Counted from the first letter of the stretch, positions 54,973 through 64,000 are shown. The stretch: 64,000 nt of DNA from Acinetobacter sp. S54 (GCF_016624945.1 NZ_JACVUI010000002.1:372001-436000), one strand, 5' to 3'. Translations and numbers: made by a program. The notes: generated from the sequence alone by a model not told the origin.

Positions 54973-55875
54973 TTATGCGCTACGTTCCCAAACGTATAAA
55001 GTAGCGGGCTCTGGTTCCCATACTTTGGCTTTATCGATATTCGGTAGGGATGCCAATGCCTGATATTCTGAAGCCATCGCTACATAGTCGTCTGTTTCAG
55101 CTAACACTGCTGGTTTGCAGGCAATCGGATCCCGAATTACCGCAAAACCATCACGAGTACCAATTGCAAAAGTAAAGAATCCATCTAAATCATCAAGTGC
55201 ATGATTCAAGGCTTGCTCCAAATTATCGCCTTGTTGTAAACGCCAGGTTAGATAACCAGCCGCCACTTCCGTATCATTATCTGTTTCAAAAGTAATGCCT
55301 TCACGTTTTAACTCTTGACGTAAACGTGCGTGATTTGACAATGAACCATTATGGACTAAGCACAAATCTGCGCCTGTTGAAAATGGATGACTACCTTCCA
55401 TCGTCACGGCACTTTCTGTTGCCATACGGGTATGCCCAATAATGTGGCTACCTTTCATAGTAGCAAGTCCAAACCGTTCAGAAATTTCAACAGGTAAACC
55501 CATGCCTTTTAAAATTTCAATGCTTTGTCCTGCGCTCATAATTTTGAGCTGGGGTGCCAATTCCACTATCGCGGCCCGTACAGTCATTTCATCTGATTCA
55601 ACTTTCATTACCGCAGCAGTGGCATTTTGAAACCAGTCAAAACCTGTGCCCAATTTTGCTTGTAATTTTTCTGCAAAAGCCTGCCAGTTAAAATCTTCGT
55701 CAGTACTTTGCAAAGTCAATTTGACCCAACCGTCTTGCACTTCATCACCATAAATCGCAAATCCTGCACTGTCAGGACCACGACCTGTCATCGACTCCAA
55801 CATCGGTTCAAATAATTTACCAAGTTGAGACTCAAGAGCAGGATTTTTTAAATATAAGCCAACGATTCCACACAT
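54973..55875 (-). CDS. mgsA: N-methylglutamate synthase subunit A (class II amidotransferase)
   Basis: A 300-residue Ntn-type glutamine amidotransferase (GlxB-type). After Met removal Cys2 (MCGIVGLY) is the nucleophile. HTRMATESAVTMEGSHPF and LVHNGSLSNHARLRQ are the glutamine-binding motifs, and TDNDTEVAAGYL is also typical. It would release methylamine (or ammonia) from gamma-glutamylmethylamide for the MgsC site. Confidence 0.89.
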   Translation of the reverse strand: MCGIVGLYLKNPALESQLGKLFEPMLESMTGRGPDSAGFAIYGDEVQDGWVKLTLQSTDEDFNWQAFAEKLQAKLGTGFDWFQNATAAVMKVESDEMTVRAAIVELAPQLKIMSAGQSIEILKGMGLPVEISERFGLATMKGSHIIGHTRMATESAVTMEGSHPFSTGADLCLVHNGSLSNHARLRQELKREGITFETDNDTEVAAGYLTWRLQQGDNLEQALNHALDDLDGFFTFAIGTRDGFAVIRDPIACKPAVLAETDDYVAMASEYQALASLPNIDKAKVWEPEPATLYVWERSA

Positions 55876-55922
55876 GTGATTTCTCCAATCATTTCATCTT
55901 CATTTATTGGGTTATAGAGTTT

Positions 55923-57314
55923 TTAGAAAAACTCGGTATAACGTTGAATTTCCCAGTCAGAGACATGGCGGCAATATTCCACCCACTCCATGCTTTTTTG
56001 TTCAATGAATTCATCGACAATTTCTGCACCTAATGTTTCTCTAAATAATGAATCAGCTTTTAAAGCTTCTACGGCTTCTTTTAAAGATTGCGGTAAGGTC
56101 GCAATTCCACGGGCAGCAATTTCCTCTAAGCCCAAGGTATAGAGATTTTCATTACATGCAGGTGGAGGAGTAAGTTCACGCTCAATACCATCTAGACCAG
56201 CCGCAATAATTGCTGCCGACACCAAATATGGGTTACAGCCGGCATCGGGTAGACGTAATTCAATACGTCCATACGGAATACGAACCATGGCTGAACGGTT
56301 ATTTGAACCATATGCAAGAAAAGCCGGTGCCCAAGTCGCTCCTGACAAAGAACGACCGACAACTAAACGTTTATAAGAGTTAACCGTTGGAGCACAAAAT
56401 GCACATAAAGCAGGGCCATGTGCCAATAATCCAGCAATAAAGTGATAGGCCATTTTCGATAAGCCCATGCCACTTGGGTCACTTGGATCATGAAATAAAT
56501 TGCTTGATTCATCGCTACCGATAGAGAGATGAAAATGCATGCCATTGCCAGCACGTTTCGGGTCGGGTTTTGGCATAAATGAACAAATAATGCCGAGATC
56601 ATTAGCAATTTCCCCTGCAGCCATACGGAAGAAGGTAAACATATCAGCCGAATTCATGGCATCGCTATAGGTATAGTTAATTTCAAACTGGCCATTGGCA
56701 TCTTCATGGTCAATTTGGTAAATATCAAAACCCACGGGAATTAAGGCTTCAGTCAAACGTTCCAAAAACTCACGAGAACGAGATAAACCTTTATAGTCGT
56801 AACAAGGCTTATCTAGATTGTCCGAATCATCTACAGCCTTGAGCTTTCCATCTTCACCACGGCGAAACAGACTAAACTCAGGTTCCAGACCTGTATTCAA
56901 AGTCCAGCCCTTTACGCTCAAACGTTCCACCTGCTTACGCAGTACATACCGTGTGTCATAAGGATGCGGTTGACCGTTGACATGACCTTCGCATACCACA
57001 CGTCCATAGCCCGGTTGCCATGGCACTGGCGTTAAAGAAGATAAATCCCCTTTCACCATAAAATCAGGGCCATGGGGTTGCATGCCCATTCCTGAAATGG
57101 CAAAACCAGCAAAACCAACCCCATCTTTTTCAATTGCTTTTAATCCAGAAATGGGTACCGATTTAGTTTTTGCTGCCCCATGAATGTCAACAAACTGAGC
57201 CAACACATATTTCAAATGAAATTGGTCAATCACCTTTTGCACTTCGGGACGGTACATTGGACGATTAATGACATTGTCATGATCAATCGTTTCCTTAATA
57301 GCCTGCTGCAACAT
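55923..57314 (-). CDS. gmaS: Gamma-glutamylmethylamide synthetase
   Basis: A 463-residue glutamine-synthetase-family enzyme of the GlnT/GmaS type. It joins methylamine to glutamate with ATP. Active-site stretches are [10 protein letters not shown] (metal Glu), [38 protein letters not shown] and [19 protein letters not shown]. The adjacent mgsABC and mgd genes favour GmaS over plain glutamine synthetase. A sigma-54-type promoter lies about 110-125 bases upstream. Confidence 0.87.
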   Translation of the reverse strand: MLQQAIKETIDHDNVINRPMYRPEVQKVIDQFHLKYVLAQFVDIHGAAKTKSVPISGLKAIEKDGVGFAGFAISGMGMQPHGPDFMVKGDLSSLTPVPWQPGYGRVVCEGHVNGQPHPYDTRYVLRKQVERLSVKGWTLNTGLEPEFSLFRRGEDGKLKAVDDSDNLDKPCYDYKGLSRSREFLERLTEALIPVGFDIYQIDHEDANGQFEINYTYSDAMNSADMFTFFRMAAGEIANDLGIICSFMPKPDPKRAGNGMHFHLSIGSDESSNLFHDPSDPSGMGLSKMAYHFIAGLLAHGPALCAFCAPTVNSYKRLVVGRSLSGATWAPAFLAYGSNNRSAMVRIPYGRIELRLPDAGCNPYLVSAAIIAAGLDGIERELTPPPACNENLYTLGLEEIAARGIATLPQSLKEAVEALKADSLFRETLGAEIVDEFIEQKSMEWVEYCRHVSDWEIQRYTEFF

Positions 57315-57424
57315 TTGACATACTCCTGATATGACAAAAATTATGTTTGGCTTGAAAACTGCATGGATATACTTTTACATCAACACAAGTTTCATAGCAA
57401 GAAATTTTATTTACTAATGAGAAA

Positions 57425-57439
57425 GCAAATCTCTTGCCA
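57425..57439 (-). promoter_or_regulatory. Sigma-54-type promoter of gmaS-mgsABC
   Basis: On the minus strand TGGCAAG-N4-TTGC matches the -24/-12 consensus with GG and GC exactly 10 bases apart. The predicted start lies near 57413, giving a leader of about 100 bases before gmaS. It implies nitrogen-linked control by an NtrC-type activator. Confidence 0.65.
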
Positions 57440-57487
57440 ACTTTGTGAAAATTGCCTTAAAAGAAGGTCGAATGAGAATAAGTTATT

Positions 57488-57508
57488 AATATTCCTATAG
57501 AGAATATT
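57488..57508. promoter_or_regulatory. Palindrome AATATTC-N7-GAATATT (gmaS/regulator)
   Basis: Seven-base perfect arms around a 7-base spacer, between the divergent gmaS and xre genes. The same element, six of seven arm bases on the right side, is found upstream of amt at 58425-58444. Confidence 0.65.
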
Positions 57509-57608
57509 ATTTTCTTAAAATGATTTTTAATTTTTCCAACATGACCAACATGTTTTTAGTAAAATCCTACAAAATGAACTATCAAAAACAGTGCAGAGTT
57601 GAACCATA

Positions 57609-58205
57609 ATGAGACAAATAAAGAACAGCTTGAAGCTGGAACAATACATCGGTATTCAAATTAAGCGTCTTCGCCAAGCACAAGGTTTAAAGTTATCGGA
57701 AGTTGCACAGATTGCTGGAATTAGCCAAGGGATGTTAAGCAAAATCGAAAATGCTCAGGTATCTACCAGTCTTGAAACACTTAGCCGTTTGTGTGAAGTC
57801 CTAGGCGTTCCCATGTCTACTTTATTTACCCAATATGACCAACAAGAAAGCCATGCCATGTTGGTGAAGTCGGGCGAAGGTATGGAAGTGGTGCGTCGCG
57901 GTACAGAAAAAGGTCATACCTATCAACTGATGACCCATTCAAGAGGCCCTCGTAAAAATTTCGAGGCTTATTTGGTCAGCATGGATGACGCCAGTGAAGA
58001 GTTTCCAACTTTTGCCCATCCTGGTACTGAAATGTTGTATTTGGTCGAAGGTGAATTGATGTATCGACATGGCCATGAAGTCTTCCACATGCAGCCGGGG
58101 GATTGCCTGACATTAGAAGGCGAAATTCCCCATGGCCCAGAAAAACTAATCAAAGTTCCTATTCGCCTACTCTCTGTCATGAATTATGGGCCAAGTGAAG
58201 AATGA
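57609..58205 (+). CDS. XRE-family regulator with cupin domain
   Basis: A 198-residue regulator with an N-terminal XRE HTH (about 14-67: IGIQIKRLRQAQGLKLSEVAQ, ISQGMLSKIENAQ) and a C-terminal cupin (about 115-190: HPGTEMLYLVEGELMYRHGHE, QPGDCLTLEGEIPHGP). Such proteins sense small ligands. It stands between gmaS (divergent) and amt and is the likely local regulator of the methylamine genes, through the shared palindrome. Confidence 0.87.
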   Translation: MRQIKNSLKLEQYIGIQIKRLRQAQGLKLSEVAQIAGISQGMLSKIENAQVSTSLETLSRLCEVLGVPMSTLFTQYDQQESHAMLVKSGEGMEVVRRGTEKGHTYQLMTHSRGPRKNFEAYLVSMDDASEEFPTFAHPGTEMLYLVEGELMYRHGHEVFHMQPGDCLTLEGEIPHGPEKLIKVPIRLLSVMNYGPSEE

Positions 58206-58392
58206 ATTAATGCCATTTGCGGTGAATGGTGGTTAAGACAAAACATCTCACCCTAAATGGCGATATTAAAACCCCTGTACATTACATATAAATGTCTCAA
58301 TATTGACCACATCAGAAATTAATTCCGCTTAATTCAAAACAAAAAGTATTATAAAACAATCAATTACATATTTATGGTCTAAAAAACAATCA

Positions 58393-58407
58393 TGGTATAA
58401 GAATTGC
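58393..58407 (+). promoter_or_regulatory. Sigma-54-type promoter of amt
   Basis: TGGTATAAGAATTGC has GG and GC exactly 10 bases apart, as required for -24/-12 promoters; the CA after GG is not conserved. The predicted start is near 58419, about 90 bases before the amt ATG. Confidence 0.5.
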
Positions 58408-58424
58408 TTTAATAAAAAGAAATT

Positions 58425-58444
58425 AATATTCCCTAAAGGAATAT
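58425..58444. promoter_or_regulatory. Palindrome AATATTC-N7-GAATAT (amt)
   Basis: The element repeats the one at 57488-57508 and covers the region just after the predicted amt transcription start, a place where a bound repressor would block the polymerase. Confidence 0.62.
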
Positions 58445-58509
58445 AAAAATTCCTTCGTCTGAAGGCGATATGAAATGACAAACCTTTTTTAGAATATGGG
58501 AGTAAATGC

Positions 58510-59823
58510 ATGATTTCCTATGCGTTGAAAAAAATGCTACTCGGTTGCCTGATAATCTTACCCACTTACTGTTTTGCTGCCGATGCCCCGTTTGACGCCG
58601 CATCTACAGTATGGATTATGACATCGGCTATTTTAGTTCTAATCATGTTCATTCCAGGATTAGCACTGTTTTATGGGGGAATGATTCGTGCAAAAAACGT
58701 CCTCTCTATATTTTCACAATTTTTTGCGGTTGCCAGCGTGGTCGGTATTTTATGGGTGGCGTTTGTTTATAGCTTTGTCGCAGATACCACCAATATGACT
58801 GAAGGTGCTTTAAATATAAATAGTTTTGTGGGAGGGCTAAGCAAAGCATTTTTTGCAAATATAAATGACCAGACACTTGTTGCAGGCGTACCTGAATATG
58901 TTTTGGCGACTTTTGGCCTAACTTTTGCGATGATTACACCCTGTATCGCATTGGGTGGATATGCGGAACGTATTAAATTTGGTGCGGCTGTACTTTTTGG
59001 TGCATTGTGGCTCATTTTAGTATATGGACCCTTGGCACACATGGTTTGGGGTGGACCTGGTGCAATTATGCACAATTGGGGAGTACTAGATTTTGCAGGG
59101 GGTACAGCCGTTCATATTAATTCTGGTGTGGCTGCTCTGGTAGGTGCAATCGTGTTAGGTAAACGCCGTGGCTGGCCAACGACTGCCATGCCGCCACATA
59201 ATTTGGTATATACCATGATTGGTGCGGCACTGCTGTGGGCAGGCTGGTTTGGTTTTAATGTAGGTTCTGCATTAGCTGCGAATACTACAGCCGGGCTGGT
59301 TTTACTCACCACAATGCTTGCAACGTGTGGTGGTATTTTTGGCTGGATGCTAATAGAAAAAATGGTGCTTAAACATGTTACATCTTTAGGTCTAGCATCT
59401 GGTGCAATTGCTGGATTAGTTGGTATTACACCTGCCGCCGCTTATGTAGGGCCATTAGGTGCAATAGCCATAGGTATCATCACCAGTATTTGCTGTTTCT
59501 TTGCTGTGACGGGTTTAAAACGCAAATTTGGTTTTGACGATGCCCTCGATGTCTTTGCCTTACATGGTGTGGGTGGAATGGTTGGCTGTATTTTGACTGG
59601 TATTTTTTGTATTCCTGCCTTGGGAGGCAATCAGGATGTAAATGTCATGAGTCAATTAATTGCACAAGTTTCAAGTATTCTTTTAACAATCGTATACTGC
59701 GGTGTGCTCACTTTTATAATTATGAAAATCATTGATAAAACAATGGGTTTACGCGTATCTGATGAAGCAGAACAACGTGGCTTAGATATTAGCGATCACA
59801 ATGAACGCGCTTATAATGATTAA
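58510..59823 (+). CDS. amt: Ammonium/methylammonium transporter
   Basis: A 437-residue Amt-family channel with a signal-like first segment (MLLGCLIILPTYCFA) and 11 further membrane segments. FYGGMIRAKN, the TPCIALGGYAERIKFGA signature and the twin-His region (ALHGVGGMVG) are present. It takes up ammonium and methylammonium, which fits its place beside gmaS. No glnK gene is next to it. Confidence 0.93.
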   Translation: MISYALKKMLLGCLIILPTYCFAADAPFDAASTVWIMTSAILVLIMFIPGLALFYGGMIRAKNVLSIFSQFFAVASVVGILWVAFVYSFVADTTNMTEGALNINSFVGGLSKAFFANINDQTLVAGVPEYVLATFGLTFAMITPCIALGGYAERIKFGAAVLFGALWLILVYGPLAHMVWGGPGAIMHNWGVLDFAGGTAVHINSGVAALVGAIVLGKRRGWPTTAMPPHNLVYTMIGAALLWAGWFGFNVGSALAANTTAGLVLLTTMLATCGGIFGWMLIEKMVLKHVTSLGLASGAIAGLVGITPAAAYVGPLGAIAIGIITSICCFFAVTGLKRKFGFDDALDVFALHGVGGMVGCILTGIFCIPALGGNQDVNVMSQLIAQVSSILLTIVYCGVLTFIIMKIIDKTMGLRVSDEAEQRGLDISDHNERAYND

Positions 59824-59834
59824 CCAGATTTAAT

Positions 59835-59864
59835 AAAAGCCTGAGATAGATCTCAGGCTTTTTT
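59835..59864 (+). terminator. amt terminator
   Basis: AAAAGCCTGAGA pairs perfectly with TCTCAGGCTTTT around a 4-base loop, followed by TT, 12 bases after amt. Confidence 0.92.
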
Positions 59865-60034
59865 ATTTAAGCTAAAATCTATTGGCCATGCCTGTAAATC
59901 TGTTCATATAAGATATCTGAGCTTGATCTAATTGATTTCCCAAATCAATTGCTCCTTATTCAATTACAATATTTTTAGACTCACACGGATTAATCCAGAC
60001 TGCAAAGATGTACCATTTCCACTCTTTATTTAAA

Positions 60035-60064
60035 TAAAAAAAGGCATAGACCTTAATCTATACC
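60035..60064 (-). terminator. mgd operon terminator
   Basis: On the minus strand GGTATAGA and TCTATGCC pair (one G-T) and a run of seven T follows, 30 bases after mgdD. Confidence 0.78.
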
Positions 60065-60091
60065 AATTTTGTTTTGAAATGAGTAAACAGC

Positions 60092-60763
60092 TTACAATAG
60101 CCCTTCTATGCCCACCGCCTTACCATCAAATTCACTAATGGCATCTTGCAAAACTTCCCACAAATATAGAGCAGCCATTCGGTCACAAAGAATATCGAAT
60201 TTTTGCGTTTGGGTATCACTCACATTAATCACAATCGCATTGACCCGAGCAACAGAGGTTTGCGCAATTTGTCCTATAGCAAAAACTTCACTGGATAGAT
60301 CAACTCCACAGAGTTTTGCCATCACCCAAGCCGCAGTTTCTCCAGTCAGTTGTAACCATGCATGGCTATCCTGTCGGGGCAATAAATAATTTGCACGATC
60401 ATCCATTGTCCAGCCATTTTCTAACTGATTGATTCTTTCACCAAAATCTGTGAGTGAACCTAACAATAAATATTCTGTCGCAGATAAACGCGCAACCCAA
60501 CTCCCATCGGCCTGTTGTAAAGCAAAGTTTGGGACTTCTGGTAAATAAAATCCAAAACTACTCAAATAATTTGCCGTATCAGCTCCACGAAAACCCACTC
60601 GAGAAAGGTTTGTTAAATCTATAATGGCAGATTTTTGAATCTGCCATTTGGCATCTATAGAGTCATCTTTCAGAAACATTTTACCCTGACCAAAAGCTTG
60701 GTAAAGTGAGGTAGGAACTGTTTTAGCAATCGGACTGCGCTGTGCATGATATAAATTTTGCAT
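60092..60763 (-). CDS. mgdD: N-methylglutamate dehydrogenase subunit D (SoxG-like)
   Basis: A 223-residue protein of the sarcosine oxidase gamma family, with a GcvT-like fold (SAIIDLTNLSRVGFRGADTANYL, LLPRQDSHAWLQLTGETA). It is the fourth gene of the mgdABCD order and is 3 bases after mgdC. Its role in the complex is structural or folate-linked; the family name sarcosine oxidase gamma is the database alternative. Confidence 0.84.
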   Translation of the reverse strand: MQNLYHAQRSPIAKTVPTSLYQAFGQGKMFLKDDSIDAKWQIQKSAIIDLTNLSRVGFRGADTANYLSSFGFYLPEVPNFALQQADGSWVARLSATEYLLLGSLTDFGERINQLENGWTMDDRANYLLPRQDSHAWLQLTGETAAWVMAKLCGVDLSSEVFAIGQIAQTSVARVNAIVINVSDTQTQKFDILCDRMAALYLWEVLQDAISEFDGKAVGIEGLL

Positions 60764-60766
60764 GGC

Positions 60767-63682
60767 TTAAACCTCCTGACGTTGGTTTTGTGGATCGTAA
60801 AACGGGGCTTTGACGACTGTCGCAAGTACAACGGCACGATTCTCAACACGGATTGGAAATTGTTGTCCAACTTCACTTTGATTAATCCCGACATACGCCA
60901 TTCCAATAATTTTGTCCACGGTAGGTGAATATTCGCAGGACGTGATATTGCCTGAAATATTTTCGCCCTCAAGTACAAGATGCCCTTCAAGTGGCTGCTC
61001 TTGAGATTTATCCAAAACAAAAGATACCAGTTTACGTTTCAACGGTTGTGCTTCTAAAATCGCAATTGAACGCTTACCAACAAACCATGGTTTATTACGC
61101 GCGACAGCCCAGCCTAAATCAACTTCTAGAGGATGAGTCATACCGTCGGTATCTTGACTAATAATGATGTGGCCTTTTTCTAAACGTAATAAACGCTGAC
61201 TTTCTACTCCGAATGGTTTCATATTGAAAGGCTTACCTGCTTCGATGAGTTTATCCCACATAAACTCCCCATAACGTGCCGGGAAATGAATTTCATAGCC
61301 CAACTCGCCCACGAAGCCAACGCGTAAAATACGCACAGGAATACCATAAATGGTTCCCTCACGGAGTCCCAAATATGGAAATGCCTCGTTGGATAAATCG
61401 ACATCATGGCAAATTTGTATCATCACTTCACGCGATTTGGGCCCAGCAATATTAACGGCGGCCAATGCTGTAGTCACATTCGTAATGTCAATATTTAAAC
61501 GCCACTGTACATTCCATTTCAGCATTTGCTGGTAAATACGATCTACCCCACTGGTGGTGGCGGTCACATAAAAATGATTTTCGCTTAAACGTCCTGCCAC
61601 ACCATCATCAATCACGACCCCATGCTCATTTGCCATGACAGCATAACGGGTTTTTCCGACTGGCAATTTGGCAAAACCAAAGGTATAAAGTCGATTTAGA
61701 AACTCGGCACTGTCTGGCCCACGAACATCCAGACCACCTAATGTTGAGACATCAATAATGCCGACATTCTGGCGTACATTATTGACTTCATCTGCTATAT
61801 TTTTTAGTCGTTCATCTGGGTTTCCATAAAAGGCTGGACGTTGCCAATTGCCAGCGGGCATCATTTTCGCGCCAGCTTCAATATGTCGGCTGTGCATGGC
61901 TGTTTGTCGATATGGTTCAAAACCACGTCCTGCCACATGCGCCAGTTTTTCAACAGTAAATGGCGGACGCGCTGTCGTTACACCCGTTTCACTCATGCTG
62001 CGCTGAGTCGACTTTGCCACCAATCGAGCTGTAGGCAAAGCCGAATGACGTCCTTGCGATGGCCCCATTCCCACGGTTGAAAACCGTTTCACCAATTGCA
62101 CATCTCTATAACCACATTTAGTGGCATTCACGATATCGCAGATTTGTAAATCTTCATCATAATCAACAAACTCTTTGCCTTTTGGGTGTTCAAAAATCGG
62201 CCATGGAAAGTTTACTGCTGCCTCATGGAGCATTTTGGGCTGATCTTGCTGTATATCCTGTCCTAAAGCTTGAGCCACAGCCAAGCGTGCAGTGTACTGT
62301 GCATCATTTAATACATTTTCAATATGATGCACGCCATTGACTGAACCTACGACATGTAAGCCTTGAGGCAAGTCTGAAATATTAAATTCAGCCTTTTGCT
62401 CGTCATAACTCAGTTTGCCCCCCGCCTGACACAACAATTGATAAACAGGCATATAACCAGAAGACATGCATAAAACATCGCACTCCAGCTTGTTGATGAC
62501 ATTACCAACTTGCCCCTCACTGATAATATTGCGAATTTCCACACCCGTTACACGATGCATGCTTTTATCATGAAAAGCTTCATAAACCGTACTGTTCATA
62601 TAGCATTGAATTTTTTGCTGTACCGCTTGCTGCAAGCTTTCATTGGCGGTCGTTGCGCGTAAATCAACCAAAGCCTCAACATTTAAACCCGCTTCAATAA
62701 AATCTAATGCAGCATAGTAACCATCATCATTCCCAGTCAGCATCACAATGCGCTGACCTGGCTTGACCGCGTATAATTTGATTAGTCTTTGCGCTGCACT
62801 GGTTAATATCACTCCTGGTAAATCATTGTTGCGAAACACAACAGGCTGATCAAAACTGCCACTTGCCACCACACATTGTTTAGCACGTACTTTATACATA
62901 CGTTTGCCTTGAATTACTGGTAAATAGTGATCAGTAAACCATGCATTACATACTGCTTGTTTCATCACCGTAATGTTGCCATGTTGCTCAACAGCACTGA
63001 CCAGCTTGGCACGTAACTCAGCCGCTTTTTTACCTGACAAATCGAACCGTGCATAGTTCAAACTACCGCCAAGAATTTTCTCTTGCTCAATTAATAAGAC
63101 GTTTGCACCCTCGTTGGCTGCACTTAATGCCGCTTGTAACCCTGCTGGTCCAGCGCCAATCACCGCAACATCTGTAAATAAATAAGCTTTATCGTAATAC
63201 TCAGGCTGAAAATTTAAATCCACAATGCCCAAGCCCGCTTTTTTTCGGATTAAAGGTTCCCAAAGTTTCCAGACTCCTTTGGGTTTGAAAAATGAACGAT
63301 AATAAAATCCGACTGGCATAAATTTTGAAAACTTCCCTAAAGAAGCATTACTGTCTTTCAATAAGCTGCCCGAAAAATTCTGACCCGATACTATTAGATT
63401 TGTGCTGATTTCAGTGGTATCCGCTAATACATTGGCCTCATGTGGCAATTGAATCAAGGTATTGGCGTCTTGACCCGCTAGAGTCAAAGGTGCACGAGGG
63501 CGATGATATTTAAATGAACGTGACATTACCCAACGCTGTTGCCCAAGTAAGGCACTGGCAATACTGTCACCGGCAAAACCCGTAAATTTTTGCTGATCAA
63601 ATTCAAATTCAATGGTTCTTTGACGGTCAATTAAACAGCCATAAGGTAAAGGCAGTCGTTGTAAAGTTTCACTTTTACTCAT
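60767..63682 (-). CDS. mgdC: N-methylglutamate dehydrogenase subunit C (SoxA-like)
   Basis: A 971-residue large subunit like sarcosine oxidase alpha. An N-terminal 2Fe2S/FAD-type region (FAGDSIASALL, SRSFKYHRPRAPLTL), an NAD(P)/FAD Rossmann domain with GAGPAG at 176-181, and a C-terminal GcvT/folate-binding domain (from about 585; GVESQRLLRLEKGH) are present. It would oxidise N-methylglutamate to glutamate and pass the methyl carbon to tetrahydrofolate. It overlaps mgdB by 4 bases. Length is as for SoxA (about 965-1000). Confidence 0.88.
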   Translation of the reverse strand: MSKSETLQRLPLPYGCLIDRQRTIEFEFDQQKFTGFAGDSIASALLGQQRWVMSRSFKYHRPRAPLTLAGQDANTLIQLPHEANVLADTTEISTNLIVSGQNFSGSLLKDSNASLGKFSKFMPVGFYYRSFFKPKGVWKLWEPLIRKKAGLGIVDLNFQPEYYDKAYLFTDVAVIGAGPAGLQAALSAANEGANVLLIEQEKILGGSLNYARFDLSGKKAAELRAKLVSAVEQHGNITVMKQAVCNAWFTDHYLPVIQGKRMYKVRAKQCVVASGSFDQPVVFRNNDLPGVILTSAAQRLIKLYAVKPGQRIVMLTGNDDGYYAALDFIEAGLNVEALVDLRATTANESLQQAVQQKIQCYMNSTVYEAFHDKSMHRVTGVEIRNIISEGQVGNVINKLECDVLCMSSGYMPVYQLLCQAGGKLSYDEQKAEFNISDLPQGLHVVGSVNGVHHIENVLNDAQYTARLAVAQALGQDIQQDQPKMLHEAAVNFPWPIFEHPKGKEFVDYDEDLQICDIVNATKCGYRDVQLVKRFSTVGMGPSQGRHSALPTARLVAKSTQRSMSETGVTTARPPFTVEKLAHVAGRGFEPYRQTAMHSRHIEAGAKMMPAGNWQRPAFYGNPDERLKNIADEVNNVRQNVGIIDVSTLGGLDVRGPDSAEFLNRLYTFGFAKLPVGKTRYAVMANEHGVVIDDGVAGRLSENHFYVTATTSGVDRIYQQMLKWNVQWRLNIDITNVTTALAAVNIAGPKSREVMIQICHDVDLSNEAFPYLGLREGTIYGIPVRILRVGFVGELGYEIHFPARYGEFMWDKLIEAGKPFNMKPFGVESQRLLRLEKGHIIISQDTDGMTHPLEVDLGWAVARNKPWFVGKRSIAILEAQPLKRKLVSFVLDKSQEQPLEGHLVLEGENISGNITSCEYSPTVDKIIGMAYVGINQSEVGQQFPIRVENRAVVLATVVKAPFYDPQNQRQEV

Positions 63683-63993
63683 GTTAATGACTCCTTATGT
63701 ACTACAGTTGCTGTCGCTTCAGGGGCAGAGAAATCAATGCGTTGTGAAAATAACGCTTTGGCATCAAAGGTTCTTAAAATTTTATCGGTCACAGTATGAC
63801 GTTCAGCGATGAACCAGTAACTGCTTGGTGTATGCATCCACCATTCGAGGACAACACCAGCAATATTTCGAGTATTGAACACATAATCTGCCCATGCCTC
63901 GTCACTGCAAGTGTTTTGATCAATCATTTCCTTGAGTTCGCCGCCATAGGTAAATTCGCTGATATTACGAGGGCCATTTAAAGGACAATGCAT
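63679..63993 (-). CDS. mgdB: N-methylglutamate dehydrogenase subunit B (SoxD-like)
   Basis: A 104-residue protein of the sarcosine oxidase delta family. Family signatures are CPLNGPRNISEFTYGGE, DEAWADYVF and YWFIAERHTVTDKILRTF. The true start is probably an ATG at 64002-64000, just outside the window: the bases before the visible ATG would read as codons for Lys and Ile after a G, so the gene may be cut by two bases. The second zinc Cys of SoxD is Asn here and the later Cys is Ser. The mgdA-like gene is expected upstream, beyond the window. Confidence 0.85.
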   Translation of the reverse strand: MHCPLNGPRNISEFTYGGELKEMIDQNTCSDEAWADYVFNTRNIAGVVLEWWMHTPSSYWFIAERHTVTDKILRTFDAKALFSQRIDFSAPEATATVVHKESLT

Positions 63994-64000
63994 AATTTTC

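Larger units (their letters stand above)
58206..58509. other. Intergenic region upstream of amt
   Basis: It holds a sigma-54-type promoter, an operator-like palindrome and a further CCTTC/GAAGG hairpin (58451-58465). No gene is present. Confidence 0.6.

Noticed and set aside
60092..63993. Annotation as tetrameric sarcosine oxidase
   Set aside because: Family-level similarity allows it, but the adjacent gmaS-mgsABC-amt set and the altered delta subunit favour N-methylglutamate dehydrogenase. The other name is kept as an alternative.

Overview
The window is AT-rich gammaproteobacterial DNA, most likely from an Acinetobacter chromosome. This is inferred from base composition, the aromatic-catabolism gene families and their layout; there is no rRNA or housekeeping marker to prove it. 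It holds two kinds of DNA: the left ~10 kb of a Mu-like transposable prophage, and about 54 kb of catabolic gene clusters, each with its own regulator and often its own porin or transporter. No tRNA, rRNA, CRISPR array or IS element was seen.

Positions 1-9959 are the early half of a Mu-like prophage running right to left. The order is repressor c (divergent), ner, transposase A, target-selection ATPase B, a run of small early genes (HTH protein, DUF3164, HU-like, DUF2786, GemA), the middle activator mor, a terminator, and the start of a late endolysin gene cut by the window edge. The phage end is placed at about 9959 from a terminal CA, three same-orientation copies of a TTTAGTGCAGAAT-like site spaced much like Mu L1-L2-L3, and four TCCCA repeats at exact 10-bp spacing.

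Positions 10384-28147 encode a full phenylpropanoid route. HcaEFCD and HcaB convert 3-phenylpropionate to 2,3-dihydroxyphenylpropionate, MhpA reaches the same catechol from 3-(3-hydroxyphenyl)propionate, and MhpB, C, D, E and F take it to succinate, pyruvate and acetyl-CoA. MhpT, an OprD-type porin and two HcaR-like LysR proteins accompany it. Positions 28445-34605 hold a gentisate pathway (3-hydroxybenzoate 6-hydroxylase, gentisate dioxygenase, maleylpyruvate isomerase, fumarylpyruvate hydrolase, MFS transporter, NagR-like regulator).

Positions 34793-50315 hold two parallel cassettes of unknown substrate. Each has a flavin hydroxylase, a VOC-fold (extradiol-like) protein, an FAH-family C-C hydrolase and a two-subunit CoA transferase. 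Cassette A (IclR, ACS-type transporter, OprD porin) carries a PcaIJ-like 3-oxoadipate CoA transferase; cassette B (TetR, MetA-type outer-membrane protein) carries a ScoAB-like acetoacetate CoA transferase. The chemistry suggests an orcinol-type route for ring-hydroxylated resorcinols with different side chains. This is the best candidate for an undescribed system here.

Positions 50476-52422 encode a lipoprotein acid phosphatase fused to an autotransporter-type repeat region. Positions 52871-64000 encode what looks like the N-methylglutamate pathway for methylamine use: GmaS, MgsA, MgsB, MgsC, an ammonium/methylammonium transporter, an XRE-cupin regulator, and the MgdD, MgdC and MgdB subunits, with the MgdA-like subunit expected just beyond the window. 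Two sigma-54-type promoters and a shared 20-bp palindrome tie the gmaS and amt promoters together.
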